A program made the translations under genes and the position numbers. Of a stretch of 64,000 nt of DNA, positions 55,198 to 63,940 are shown one piece after another. Below the pieces are notes generated by a model. It searched no databases, had not been told where the DNA came from, and saw nothing but the letters and a program-made list of their open reading frames with translations. Within the stretch, counting starts at the first letter, position 1, and the number at the start of each line of letters is the position of its first letter. This stretch comes from Bacillus sp. FJAT-29937 (GTDB lineage: Bacteria > Bacillota > Bacilli > Bacillales > Cytobacillaceae): assembly GCF_001509555.1 (NCBI RefSeq), contig NZ_LMAS01000005.1:283733-347732 (forward strand), given 5' to 3'.

Positions 55198-55213
55198 TGG
55201 CACGGTACTTGCA
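55198..55213 (+). promoter_or_regulatory. Sigma-54 (SigL) promoter of the second hut operon
   Basis: TTGGCACGGTACTTGCA: GG at 55199-55200, GC at 55211-55212, gap 10 bp. Transcription is expected to start near 55224, 39 bp before the hutU ATG, the same spacing as for copy 1. Confidence 0.93.
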
Positions 55214-55262
55214 ACAGTATTGAATAAGAAATTTAAATTAAACATTCAGGGAGGAAATACAC

Positions 55263-56984
55263 ATGTCGAAACCAGAAATCTTATATTCCGTTAAAGCACA
55301 AAGAGGACCAGAGCTTCGTTGTAAAGGATGGAGACAGGAATCCATTCTGCGGATGCTTGAAAATAATATGGAAAACGCTGAAAAGCCAGAAGAACTTGTC
55401 ATCTATGGTGGGATTGGAAAAGCCGCCCGTAACTGGGAATCTTACCATGCGATTGTAAAATCCTTAAAAGAACTTGAAGATAATGAAACTTTAGTTGTTC
55501 AATCTGGTATGCCGGTTGCGGTATTCAAAACTCATAAATATGCGCCGACAGTTGTTATGGCGACAACCAATATCATGAAGGCTGACTGGCCAACATTCTA
55601 CGAATTACAAGATAAAAACTTAACGATGTATGCGAACTACACAGCAGCTCCATGGGAGTATATCGGTACACAAGGAGTTATCCAAGGTACATTTGAAACG
55701 TTATCAGCAATCGCACGCCTTCATTACAATGATTCTCTTGTTGGAAAAATCCTTTTAACAGCTGGTGCTGGCGGAATGGGCGGAAACCAAACGAGAGCAA
55801 TGACGATGCATGGCGGAGTAGCGATTCTATGTGACTCAAACGTTGAAATCATTAAGCGCCGTATTGAAAAGAAATTTATTGATGTTTTAGCAGATTCATT
55901 GGATGATGCGATTGCCATGGCGAAACAAGCGGCTGCAGAAGGTAAGCCACTAGGTATTGCGGTAGTTGGAAACGCGGCAGATATTTTCGAAGAAGTTCTT
56001 GAAAAAGGCTGGCTGCCAGACATCTCAACTTCCATGACACCAGGCCATGATCCAATTTCTTACTTACCAGCAGGCTACACGGTGGAAGAAGCAGAAAAGC
56101 TTCGTGACACAGATCGTACTCTTTACTTAGAAAAAGCACGCGAAACAATGATCCGTGAATTGAAAGCGCTAATCAAATTTATGGATTTAGGTGTTCACTC
56201 CTTTGAATACGGCACAAGTCACCGTAAAGAATGTGTTGATGCCGGTTTTGATCCTAAGGAAGCAAAACGTCTTCCAGGTTTCGTAGCAGAATACATTCGT
56301 CCATTGTTCTGCGAAGGCCGCGGACCTTTCCGCTGGGTATGCTTATCCGGGGACCCAGAAGATTTAAGAAAAATTGATGAAATGATTTTAGAAAAATTTG
56401 CAGATGACTACCTAGTAACTCGCTGGATTAAGTTAGCGATGAAACATATTCCGATTGAAGCCCTTCCAGCTCGTATTTGTTACATGGGCTTCGGACAGCG
56501 TAAAGCATTTGCACTAGAAGTAAACGATATGATCCGCCGCGGCGAGCTTTCCGGACCAGTTGCATTCTCTCGTGACAACTTAGACTCAGGGTCCATTGTG
56601 AACCCAACATTTGAATCTGAAAACATGAAGGATGGCTCTGACCTAATCTCTGACTGGCCGGTATTGAATGGCCTATTGAACGCAGTTGGTATGTGCGACT
56701 TAATCGCACTTCAAGCGAACTACTCAATGGGTGAAGCAGTCCACACTGGTGTAACAATGATCGCAGATGGAACAGATGAGTCTGATATGAGACTTGAAGT
56801 AGCAATGACTGTAGACTCTGGTATTGGGGTTGTCCGCCATGCACAGGCTGGCTATGAAATCGCACAAGATGTTGCGAACGGAAAAGGAAAATTAACGAAG
56901 GAAAGCATCAAAATCCCATTATGGTGGTCTCCAAAAGCAACATTTGGTCCTAAGGATTTAGAAAAAGAAGATGTGAAAGCTTAA
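55263..56984 (+). CDS. hutU: Urocanate hydratase, copy 2
   Basis: 573 residues, the same reaction and motifs as the copy at 50316 (GAGGMGGNQ, RICYMGFGQR). The 21 differences I count are mostly conservative and cluster in two surface segments: residues around RWVCLSGDPEDL and RKAFALEVNDMIRRGELSGP. Synonymous positions differ far more often than amino acids, so the copies are old and under selection to keep the protein, not a recent or assembly duplication. This copy heads the operon hutU-hutI-M20-transporter-hutH. Confidence 0.95.
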   Translation: MSKPEILYSVKAQRGPELRCKGWRQESILRMLENNMENAEKPEELVIYGGIGKAARNWESYHAIVKSLKELEDNETLVVQSGMPVAVFKTHKYAPTVVMATTNIMKADWPTFYELQDKNLTMYANYTAAPWEYIGTQGVIQGTFETLSAIARLHYNDSLVGKILLTAGAGGMGGNQTRAMTMHGGVAILCDSNVEIIKRRIEKKFIDVLADSLDDAIAMAKQAAAEGKPLGIAVVGNAADIFEEVLEKGWLPDISTSMTPGHDPISYLPAGYTVEEAEKLRDTDRTLYLEKARETMIRELKALIKFMDLGVHSFEYGTSHRKECVDAGFDPKEAKRLPGFVAEYIRPLFCEGRGPFRWVCLSGDPEDLRKIDEMILEKFADDYLVTRWIKLAMKHIPIEALPARICYMGFGQRKAFALEVNDMIRRGELSGPVAFSRDNLDSGSIVNPTFESENMKDGSDLISDWPVLNGLLNAVGMCDLIALQANYSMGEAVHTGVTMIADGTDESDMRLEVAMTVDSGIGVVRHAQAGYEIAQDVANGKGKLTKESIKIPLWWSPKATFGPKDLEKEDVKA

Positions 56985-57007
56985 TCATTTTCTCAATATA
57001 AACAGGT

Positions 57008-57047
57008 GGCTCATAGGGTCAAACCCTTTTGAGCCCTCATTCTTTTT
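57008..57047 (+). terminator. Intra-operon hairpin between hutU copy 2 and hutI
   Basis: GGCTCATAGGGT (57008-57019) pairs with ACCCTTTTGAGCC (57023-57035), followed by a T-rich stretch. No promoter was seen between it and hutI, so it is likely a partial terminator that lowers downstream expression. Confidence 0.6.
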
Positions 57048-57090
57048 AGATAAAGTACAGCTTGTTTAACTAAAAGGAGGGTTTTGCGAA

Positions 57091-58338
57091 GTGTCTGAAA
57101 CGAAGGTCAAGTTAAAAGTGGACATTGTGATCAGCAATGCGTCTGAGGTCATTACATGTATCGGTGAGGGGATGGAGGAAATTGGTGTCCTGACTAATAC
57201 ATGGATTGCGATTAAGGATGAAAAAATTGTTGGGGTTGGAACAGAGGCAGAGGTAAAAAGTAATTTTGATTTAGAAGAGTCTTCCTTTATCGATGCAAAA
57301 GGTAAAGTGGTCGCTCCGGGCTTTGTTGATTCACATACCCATTTAGTTTTCTACGGAACACGGGTAGAGGAATATGCGGCTAAACTGACTGGGAAACCAG
57401 AAAAACTGCAGCAGCTAAAAATTACAACAGGCCCGAGCCGAACGGTGGAGCTTACACGCAATGAACCAGAAGAAGAATTATTCCAGCAGTCCAAAAAACG
57501 CGTCATGACCATGCTTGAGCACGGTATCACAACTATTGAAAGCAAAAGCGGATACGGATTAACGACAGATAGTGAGATTAAAATTTTAGAGGTAGGCAGA
57601 AGGCTGGACAATGAAACTCCGCTAGATGTGTTAAATACATTTTTAGGTGCACATGGATTTCCGGAGGATCTGACGAAAAGTGAGTATTTGGATGTCATCG
57701 TCAATGATATGATCCCGAAAGTTGGAGAGCAAGGACTAGCAGAATTCTGTGATGTTTGGTGTGATGAAGGCTATTTTACGGCTGAGGAATCTGAGATAGT
57801 CCTGAAGGCAGGCTTAAAATATGGAATGAAGCCTAAGATTCATGCCGATGCCTACTCTTATATCGGCGGTTCTGATTTAGCAGCGGAAATGAAAATGGTT
57901 TCGATTGACCATTTGAATTATACACCTGAAGAAGTCATGGAAAAGCTAGCTGAAGCAAAAGTGACAGGGGTGTTAATGCCGGCTTTAGATTTTGCTGTTG
58001 GCCATAAGCGGCCTTTCGATGCACGCCAAATGCTAGACAAAGGAATGGAAATCGCGCTTGCCACAGACCTTTGCCCAGCTTGTTATACAGAATCGATGCA
58101 GTTTGTTATTAATTTGGCATGCCGCTTATATAAATTCTCAGTTGAAGAGGCGATTAAAGCTGCTACATATGGCGGAGCGAGGGCACTTGATTTAGATGAC
58201 CGTGGAGTGATTCAAGAAGGAAAACTAGCAGACTTGCAAATTTGGGATGTTCCAACCTACAAGCATATCGCTTATGAGCTAGGAACAAATATCGTTGAAA
58301 CGGTCATTAAAAAGGGAAAAGTCGTCATTAGCCGCTAG
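57091..58338 (+). CDS. hutI: Imidazolonepropionase
   Basis: The 415-residue amidohydrolase opens imidazolone propionate to N-formimino-L-glutamate. Metal ligands are in VDSHTHLVFYGTR, HADAYSYIGG and ALATDLCPACYTESM; the loop ESKSGYGL binds the product carboxylate in the family. The start is GTG 57091, with AAAGGAGG about 11 nt upstream. It is the second gene of the sigma-54-driven operon. Confidence 0.93.
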   Translation: MSETKVKLKVDIVISNASEVITCIGEGMEEIGVLTNTWIAIKDEKIVGVGTEAEVKSNFDLEESSFIDAKGKVVAPGFVDSHTHLVFYGTRVEEYAAKLTGKPEKLQQLKITTGPSRTVELTRNEPEEELFQQSKKRVMTMLEHGITTIESKSGYGLTTDSEIKILEVGRRLDNETPLDVLNTFLGAHGFPEDLTKSEYLDVIVNDMIPKVGEQGLAEFCDVWCDEGYFTAEESEIVLKAGLKYGMKPKIHADAYSYIGGSDLAAEMKMVSIDHLNYTPEEVMEKLAEAKVTGVLMPALDFAVGHKRPFDARQMLDKGMEIALATDLCPACYTESMQFVINLACRLYKFSVEEAIKAATYGGARALDLDDRGVIQEGKLADLQIWDVPTYKHIAYELGTNIVETVIKKGKVVISR

Positions 58339-58370
58339 TCAATAGATTCATACAATGGGAGGGTTCATAA

Positions 58371-59537
58371 ATGACAACGAAACACGCTTCTAGTGCAGCA
58401 GAATTTGTAAATGCCGAACGATTACAGGAACTATTTCTTGAGTTAGCAAAAATAAATGCACCAAGCACGAAGGAACAGCTTGTAGCTAATTATTTAGTGA
58501 AGGCATTGCCGGAGCTTGGTTTTACAGTAGAGTTTGATGAGGCACACAAAAACTTTGATGGGGAAGTTGGAAACTTAGTTGCCTGGCATGAAGGCACTGA
58601 CCCATCCATTCCCCCATTATTTTTCTCAACACATATGGATACCGTTCTCCCGACTGAGGGACTTAAGCCGGTAATAAAAGATGGGGTAATCCATTCTGAT
58701 GGAACAACCATTTTAGGCGCTGACGATCGTGCAGCTCTAGCAGCCTATTTGGAAGCAATGAGAGCCATTATTGAAGGCGGGATTCCACACGGTCCAATAG
58801 AGTTCATCTTAACTGTAAATGAACAGCCAGGCTTAGTTGGTGCCAGATATATGGATTACTCGAAAGCAAAGAGTAAAACCGGCTATATTTTCGACAGCAG
58901 CGGGGATGTAGGACAAATTATTCTAAAAGGTCCATACAGCTCCCGGATCTGGATGGAAGTTGAAGGAAATGCAGCACATATAGCTCTTAATGCAGAAGAA
59001 GGAAATAGTGCTTTTTTAATAGCGGCAGAAGGATTAACAAATATGAAGCTAGGGACGATTGATGAGGAGACACTAGCCAATATTGGAATAATTAAAGGTG
59101 GAGAACTGACTTCAATCATTCCTGGAAGTGTGACGGTTGCAGGGGAGGTTCGTAGCTTTTCAAAGGAAAAGCTGGATCAGCAGCTAAGATCTATGGCTGA
59201 AGCAATGAAACAAGCCGCTGAGAAAAAAGGCGGAAAAGTAAATGTGAAAATTGAAAAGAAATACAGTGGATTTGATATCCCAGAAAACGATATTCTCGTA
59301 AAAAATGCAGAACGAGCAGCAAGAAATATTCATGTAAAGCCATATTTAACAGAAACACTCGGCGGGGCAGACACAAATGTTCTGAATGAAAACGGTCTAA
59401 CATGCTTAACGCTTGGATTGGGCTTCCAAAATATCCATTCTTTCAGAGAATGCATTAGTATTGAAAACCTAGTCAACACTGGCAGACTTACAGCCGCTTT
59501 AATCGAACAATGGTATATCAATCATAAAGATAAATAG
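58371..59537 (+). CDS. M20-family peptidase (peptidase T/YqjE-like) in the hut operon
   Basis: A 388-residue cytosolic M20 metallohydrolase. Visible elements: metal ligands His88-Met-Asp90 (STHMDTV), GADDRAALAAYLEA, dimerisation lid (about 185-300) and the final His in FQNIHSFRE. Where most relatives have Glu-Glu, this protein has Glu151-Gln152 (TVNEQPGLVGA), replacing a normal zinc ligand while keeping the general base. The lid motif usually reading AAHAG is AAHIAL. Family members cleave tripeptides or amino-acid amides. In this operon it could process histidine peptides or formiminoglutamate, since no hutG is present; this is inference. Confidence 0.8.
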   Translation: MTTKHASSAAEFVNAERLQELFLELAKINAPSTKEQLVANYLVKALPELGFTVEFDEAHKNFDGEVGNLVAWHEGTDPSIPPLFFSTHMDTVLPTEGLKPVIKDGVIHSDGTTILGADDRAALAAYLEAMRAIIEGGIPHGPIEFILTVNEQPGLVGARYMDYSKAKSKTGYIFDSSGDVGQIILKGPYSSRIWMEVEGNAAHIALNAEEGNSAFLIAAEGLTNMKLGTIDEETLANIGIIKGGELTSIIPGSVTVAGEVRSFSKEKLDQQLRSMAEAMKQAAEKKGGKVNVKIEKKYSGFDIPENDILVKNAERAARNIHVKPYLTETLGGADTNVLNENGLTCLTLGLGFQNIHSFRECISIENLVNTGRLTAALIEQWYINHKDK

Positions 59538-59605
59538 GTTAAGAGACTTTGGGTCATAGATCCATAGAAAGACTGCGCCTTGAAGTAACATAATCGAAAA
59601 ATATA

Positions 59606-59649
59606 TTACCGCTATATCTTGTTTCTTGTTAAGTCAAGAATAGCGGTAA
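59606..59649. promoter_or_regulatory. Long hairpin upstream of the hut transporter gene
   Basis: TTACCGCTATATCTTG (59606-59621) pairs with CAAGAATAGCGGTAA (59635-59649), one bulge, 13-nt loop. There is no T-run on the + side, so it is not a standard terminator. An mRNA stability or processing element, or a protein site, is possible. Confidence 0.5.
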
Positions 59650-59754
59650 AGGTTAATAATTGAGTAAATTTCATATTGTATTCAACATCTAATGCACTAT
59701 GAAATTCATTCGATTATGAAGTTATAGATTTTTTAGAAACAGAGGTGGATTTTT

Positions 59755-61071
59755 ATGCTAAGTAATCCTGTACTAATATCTGTTATCGTTTTATCTGTTC
59801 TAAGTCTAGCAAGAGTACATGTTATTTTTGCCCTATTAATTTCCGCCATTGTTGCAGGATTAACTGCAAATTTATCTTTAACAGATACAATCAATTCATT
59901 AATAAATGGAATGGGTGGGCAGTCTTCAACGGCTTTAAGCTATATCCTTCTCGGGATATTTGCAGCGATGATAGCTTATTCTGGAATTACAGCCATTCTT
60001 ATTAATAAGCTGCTTGCCATGAAGAAGAAAAGCAAAATCTTACTATTGTTGATGTTTGCGGTGATTGCTTGTTTATCAGGAACGCTAATTCCGGTTCACA
60101 TTGCGTTTATCCCAATCTTAATTCCTCCGTTATTACTATTTTTAAATTATTTAAAAATGGATCGCAGGGCGGTGGCTTGTGCACTCACTTTTGGGCTGAA
60201 AATGCCGTACATTGTCATTCCTGCAGGATACGGAATTATTTTTCATGGGATTATAGTTTCTGAAATGAAGGCGAGTGGACTTGATATTGCTCAATCACAA
60301 ATTCCGCTTGCGATGATCATTCCAGCGATAGGTATGTTTGTTGGTCTATTTATTGCCATCTTTATTTCCTACCGAAAGCCAAGAGATTATGGTGAGGATC
60401 AAGCGATGGCTTTGGCTGAGGTGAGTGCGGCAACAGAAACGCCTTCCCGTAAGCTGCAACTAAAGGATTTTATTACAATTGGGGCTGTCGTTGCGGCATT
60501 AATCGTGCAATTACAATTTGGCTCGCTAGTTCTTGGAGCGTTAGCTGGGATTATTATCATGTTTGCTGGCAGAATTGTAACGCTAGGTGAAGGGGAGCAG
60601 ATTGTCCAAGATGGTGTAAAATTAATGGGAGCGATTGCTTTCGTTATGCTTATCGCATCAGGGTATGCAGCTATTTTAAAGGAAACTGGTGCAGTTACTG
60701 AATTGGTTACGGCAGTTGATACTGTGGTAGGAGGCAGCAAGTTTATTGCAGCTATTGTACTACTGCTTATTGGTTTGTTGGTAACGATGGGAATTGGCAC
60801 ATCCTTTGGAACAGTTCCTATATTAGCGGCAGTGTTTGTCCCGCTTTGCATTTCCATTGGATTTAGCCCATTAGCAACTGCTGCTTTAATTGGAACAGCA
60901 GGAGCACTTGGAGATGCAGGATCACCAGCATCAGACAGTACTCTTGGTCCTACATCTGGGTTAAATGCAGATGGAAAGCATAATCATATTTGGGACACAT
61001 GTGTACCAACGTTTATTCATTACAATATCCCATTATTTATATTTGGCGTCATTGCCGCATTAGTTTTATAA
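59755..61071 (+). CDS. NhaC/YuiF-family transporter, probable histidine uptake
   Basis: A 438-residue membrane protein with about twelve helices. GMGGQSSTALSYILLGIFAAMIAYSG near the N-terminus and GALGDAGSPASDSTLGPTSGLNADGKHNHIWDTCVPTF near the C-terminus match the YuiF-type branch of the NhaC antiporter superfamily, of which some members are tied to amino acid or histidine transport. Its place between the M20 gene and hutH points to histidine or urocanate. It has its own ATG with GAGGTGG site and follows a hairpin, so it may be expressed at a different level. Confidence 0.8.
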   Translation: MLSNPVLISVIVLSVLSLARVHVIFALLISAIVAGLTANLSLTDTINSLINGMGGQSSTALSYILLGIFAAMIAYSGITAILINKLLAMKKKSKILLLLMFAVIACLSGTLIPVHIAFIPILIPPLLLFLNYLKMDRRAVACALTFGLKMPYIVIPAGYGIIFHGIIVSEMKASGLDIAQSQIPLAMIIPAIGMFVGLFIAIFISYRKPRDYGEDQAMALAEVSAATETPSRKLQLKDFITIGAVVAALIVQLQFGSLVLGALAGIIIMFAGRIVTLGEGEQIVQDGVKLMGAIAFVMLIASGYAAILKETGAVTELVTAVDTVVGGSKFIAAIVLLLIGLLVTMGIGTSFGTVPILAAVFVPLCISIGFSPLATAALIGTAGALGDAGSPASDSTLGPTSGLNADGKHNHIWDTCVPTFIHYNIPLFIFGVIAALVL

Positions 61072-61124
61072 TACTTTTTGGAGACTGAATTTTTAGTTAT
61101 TTAAAATTGAGGAGTGGACAACTT

Positions 61125-62645
61125 ATGAGCAACAGTGGAATTGCAGGATTAGATGTAGTAGAACTTGATGGAGTTACATTAGATCGTCATAAGGTAGAAA
61201 GGATTGTTAGAGGTACAGCAAAAGTATCAATCCCAGAGGAAAACCGTCTAAAGGTCCGTGCCAGCCGTAACCGCATTGAAAAGCAGCTTAATGACGGAAA
61301 AATTCTTTACGGTGTAAATACAGGATTTGGAAAGCTTAGTGATATTGAAATTGAGCCTGATGACATAGAGAAATTACAATTAAATTTATTAAGAGCAGAT
61401 GCTGTAGGTGTGGGCGAACCTCTTCCTACTCCTGTTGTAAGAGCAATGATGACATTGCGTGCAAATGCTTTAGTTCGCGGATTTTCTGGAATTAGAGAAG
61501 AAACTGTTCAACTGCTTGTTGATATGATCAATGAAGGGGTGCATCCAGTCGTACCGAGCAAAGGCTCTGTTGGGGCCAGCGGTGATTTAGCGCCACTTTC
61601 TCATATTGCAATCGTATTAGTGGGTGAAGGGAAAGCAGAATACAAGGGTGAGATTCTACCTGGGGGCGAAGCTTTAAAAAGAGCTGGATTAGAAGCGGTT
61701 ACCTTACAAGCAAAGGAAGGACTTGCATTAATCAATGGAACACAGTGTATGTCCGGAGTTGGAGTTGTTGCCCTTAATGAGGCTGAGAGAGTCGGTTTAG
61801 CAGCAGATATGGCAGCATGCTTAACGATGGAAGCTCTTCATGGTGTCATTTCCGCTTTTGATAGTGAATTACTCGCTGTACGTCCACATCCTGAGCTTGA
61901 GTTTGTAGCTTCACGGATGAGAAAATGGCTAGAAGGCAGTGAACGGATTACGCGACAAGGAGAAATCCGCATTCAGGATGCTTATTCCATTCGCTGTATT
62001 CCGCAAGTGCATGGTGCATCATGGCAAGCTTTTAACTATGTGGATGAGCGCCTGAGGGTTGAAATGAATTCCACTACGGATAATCCAATCGTGCTAGAAA
62101 ATGGTGAAGTTATTTCTGGAGGCCATTTCCACGGACAGCCAATTGCTCTTTCAATGGACTTCTTGAAAGTGGCTGCAGCAGAATGGGCAAATATTTCAGA
62201 ACGCAGAACGGAAAGATTAGTAAATCCGCAATTGAGCGGCTTATCTCCATTCTTAGCTCCAGATCCTGGTCTAGAATGTGGACTGATGGTAGCACAATAT
62301 GCTGCAGCAGCCTTAGTATCTGAAAATAAGGTTTTAGCTCATCCAGCAAGTGTCGATTCGATTCCAACATCTGCTAACCAAGAGGACCATGTGAGCATGG
62401 GTACAATCGGTTCCCGCCAAGCGCGGGAAATCATTCACAATTCTGCTAGAGTTATAGCGATTGAAATGATCTGTGCTTCCCAAGCCATCTATTTAGAAAA
62501 AGCAGAAAGCCAGCTTGCTCCTTCAACTAGAGAATACCTAGAAAAAGTTAGAGCCATTTGCCCGCCGTTAGAAAGCGACCGTGCTATTTCGGATCAAATG
62601 GAAGAATTGGCCCAGTTTATTTTGAGAGAAGATGTATTGAAATAA
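61125..62645 (+). CDS. hutH: Histidine ammonia-lyase
   Basis: A 506-residue enzyme that deaminates histidine to trans-urocanate, the first step of the pathway. The MIO cofactor forms from Ala151-Ser152-Gly153 in GSVGASGDLAPLSHIA. YGVNTGFGKL (substrate tyrosine loop) and the DNPIV/QEDHVSMG segments are also present. ATG 61125 has GAGGAG upstream; TTG 61107 overlaps that site. It is the last gene of the operon, although it acts first in the pathway; in B. subtilis hutH comes right after hutP. Confidence 0.95.
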   Translation: MSNSGIAGLDVVELDGVTLDRHKVERIVRGTAKVSIPEENRLKVRASRNRIEKQLNDGKILYGVNTGFGKLSDIEIEPDDIEKLQLNLLRADAVGVGEPLPTPVVRAMMTLRANALVRGFSGIREETVQLLVDMINEGVHPVVPSKGSVGASGDLAPLSHIAIVLVGEGKAEYKGEILPGGEALKRAGLEAVTLQAKEGLALINGTQCMSGVGVVALNEAERVGLAADMAACLTMEALHGVISAFDSELLAVRPHPELEFVASRMRKWLEGSERITRQGEIRIQDAYSIRCIPQVHGASWQAFNYVDERLRVEMNSTTDNPIVLENGEVISGGHFHGQPIALSMDFLKVAAAEWANISERRTERLVNPQLSGLSPFLAPDPGLECGLMVAQYAAAALVSENKVLAHPASVDSIPTSANQEDHVSMGTIGSRQAREIIHNSARVIAIEMICASQAIYLEKAESQLAPSTREYLEKVRAICPPLESDRAISDQMEELAQFILREDVLK

Positions 62646-62654
62646 TGAATATTG

Positions 62655-62706
62655 AGAAGCTGCCTATTAATCGGAATATGGGATTAAGGGGCGGCTTCTT
62701 TTTTTA
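62655..62706 (+). terminator. Terminator of the hut operon
   Basis: GAAGCTGCC (62656-62664) with inner ATTAATC pairs with GGATTAA and GGCGGCTTC (62690-62698), followed by seven T. Confidence 0.85.
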
Positions 62707-62731
62707 TTGTTGTGGGGGATGTGGTGAGAGT

Positions 62732-63197
62732 GGTTCATAGTGCGTGTTTTGGAAAGAATCCTTTGTAAACGCCAACTATGAGAGGTTCATAGTGGGTGTT
62801 TTAGAAAGAATCCTTTGTAAACGCTAACTATGAGAGGTTCATAGTGGGTGTTTTTGAAAGAATCCCCCCTAAACGCTAACTATGAGAGGTTCATAGTGGG
62901 TGTTTTGGAAAGAATCCTTTGTAAACGCTAACTATGAGAGGTTCATGGTGCGTGTTTTTGAAAGAATCCCCCCTAAACGCCAACTATGAGAGGTTCATAG
63001 TGCGTGTTTTAGAAAGAATCGCCCATAAACGCCAACTATGAGAGGTTCATAGTGCGTGTTTTAGAAAGAATCGCCCATAAAAGCAACTATGAGAGGTTCA
63101 TAGTGCGTGTTTTGGAAAAAATTCTCCATAAATGCCAACTATGAATGGTTCATAGTGCGCGTTTTGAAAAAATCCACTACAAATGCTCACCATGAAC
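62732..63197. repeat. Nine tandem 51-52-bp hairpin-forming repeats
   Basis: Units start with GGTTCATAGTG (GGTTCATGGTG in unit 5) at 62732, 62784, 62836, 62888, 62940, 62992, 63044, 63095 and 63147. Each contains GTGTTTT, then GAAAGAATC, a variable pentamer (CTTTG, CCCCC or GCCCA types) and AAACGCCAACTATGA. The two ends of each unit (TCATAGT...ACTATGA plus a GCGTTT-type extension) pair, so each forms a hairpin. The last unit is the most diverged and ends with CACCATGAACC, inverted relative to the first. Units abut without spacers and contain stops in all frames. The array fills most of the 683-bp gap between hutH and topB. Confidence 0.9.
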
Positions 63198-63328
63198 CCC
63201 CTATTTTTAATCTTAGTAGTGAACGATCCCTATTTTTGTCATAAAGAGCTGTATCTCACAATGAGTTATTCAGAAAAACAGCCTATATGTTATAGTTAAC
63301 ATACGTAATTTGAAAGGATGTTTTAAAA

Positions 63329-63940
63329 ATGGCAAAAAGTGTTGTAATTGCTGAGAAACCTTCTGTTGCGCGGGATATTGCACGTGTGCTGAAGTGTAAT
63401 AAAAAAGGAAATGGATTTTTGGAAGGCGATAAATATATTGTTACGTGGGCGCTGGGCCACCTTGTTACACTTGCTGACCCAGAAAGCTATGATGTGAAAT
63501 ATAAAACATGGAATTTAGAAGATCTGCCTATGCTGCCAGAGCGAATGAAATTGACAGTCATTAAGCAGACTGGAAAGCAATTTCAAGCTGTAAAAAGTCA
63601 GCTGACTAGAAAGGAAGTCAATGAAATCATCATCGCTACAGACGCTGGAAGAGAAGGAGAATTAGTCGCACGCTGGATAATAGATAAGGTGAAAATCAAT
63701 AAACCGACTAAGCGGCTATGGATTTCATCCGTTACAGATAAAGCGATAAAAGACGGCTTTGCTAATTTAAAGCCGGGTAAAGCATATGAAAATTTATATG
63801 CTTCCGCTGTCGCACGTTCAGAAGCTGACTGGTATATCGGTCTTAATGCAACGCGCGCCTTAACGACTAGATTCAATGCCCAGCTTAACTGCGGCCGTAT
63901 AGAGTTGTATCCTGTCAATAGCTTGGGCGGAATTTGTTAA
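63329..63940 (+). CDS. topB: DNA topoisomerase III, N-terminal part; frame interrupted
   Basis: The first 190 residues match TopB closely: TOPRIM domain with [11 protein letters not shown], the acidic [14 protein letters not shown] and [30 protein letters not shown]. Normal TopB proteins continue with VQTPTL and run to about 700 residues. Here, after the Arg codon ending at 63898, the frame goes on with 14 unrelated residues ([13 protein letters not shown]) and a stop. No frame of the remaining 100 bp resumes the TopB sequence, so a simple frameshift is excluded. The gene is either disrupted or split by an intervening element that extends beyond the window. Confidence 0.8.
   Translation: MAKSVVIAEKPSVARDIARVLKCNKKGNGFLEGDKYIVTWALGHLVTLADPESYDVKYKTWNLEDLPMLPERMKLTVIKQTGKQFQAVKSQLTRKEVNEIIIATDAGREGELVARWIIDKVKINKPTKRLWISSVTDKAIKDGFANLKPGKAYENLYASAVARSEADWYIGLNATRALTTRFNAQLNCGRIELYPVNSLGGIC

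Noticed and set aside
50316..56984. Assembly duplication of hutU
   Set aside because: The copies differ at many synonymous sites and at 21 residues, and have different downstream genes.
62732..63197. CRISPR array
   Set aside because: The 51-52-bp units abut directly, have no unique spacers, and vary inside the unit; no cas genes are nearby.
63890..63940. Simple frameshift or intein in topB
   Set aside because: No frame after 63898 encodes the VQTPTL continuation, and a stop after 14 residues excludes an intein in frame.
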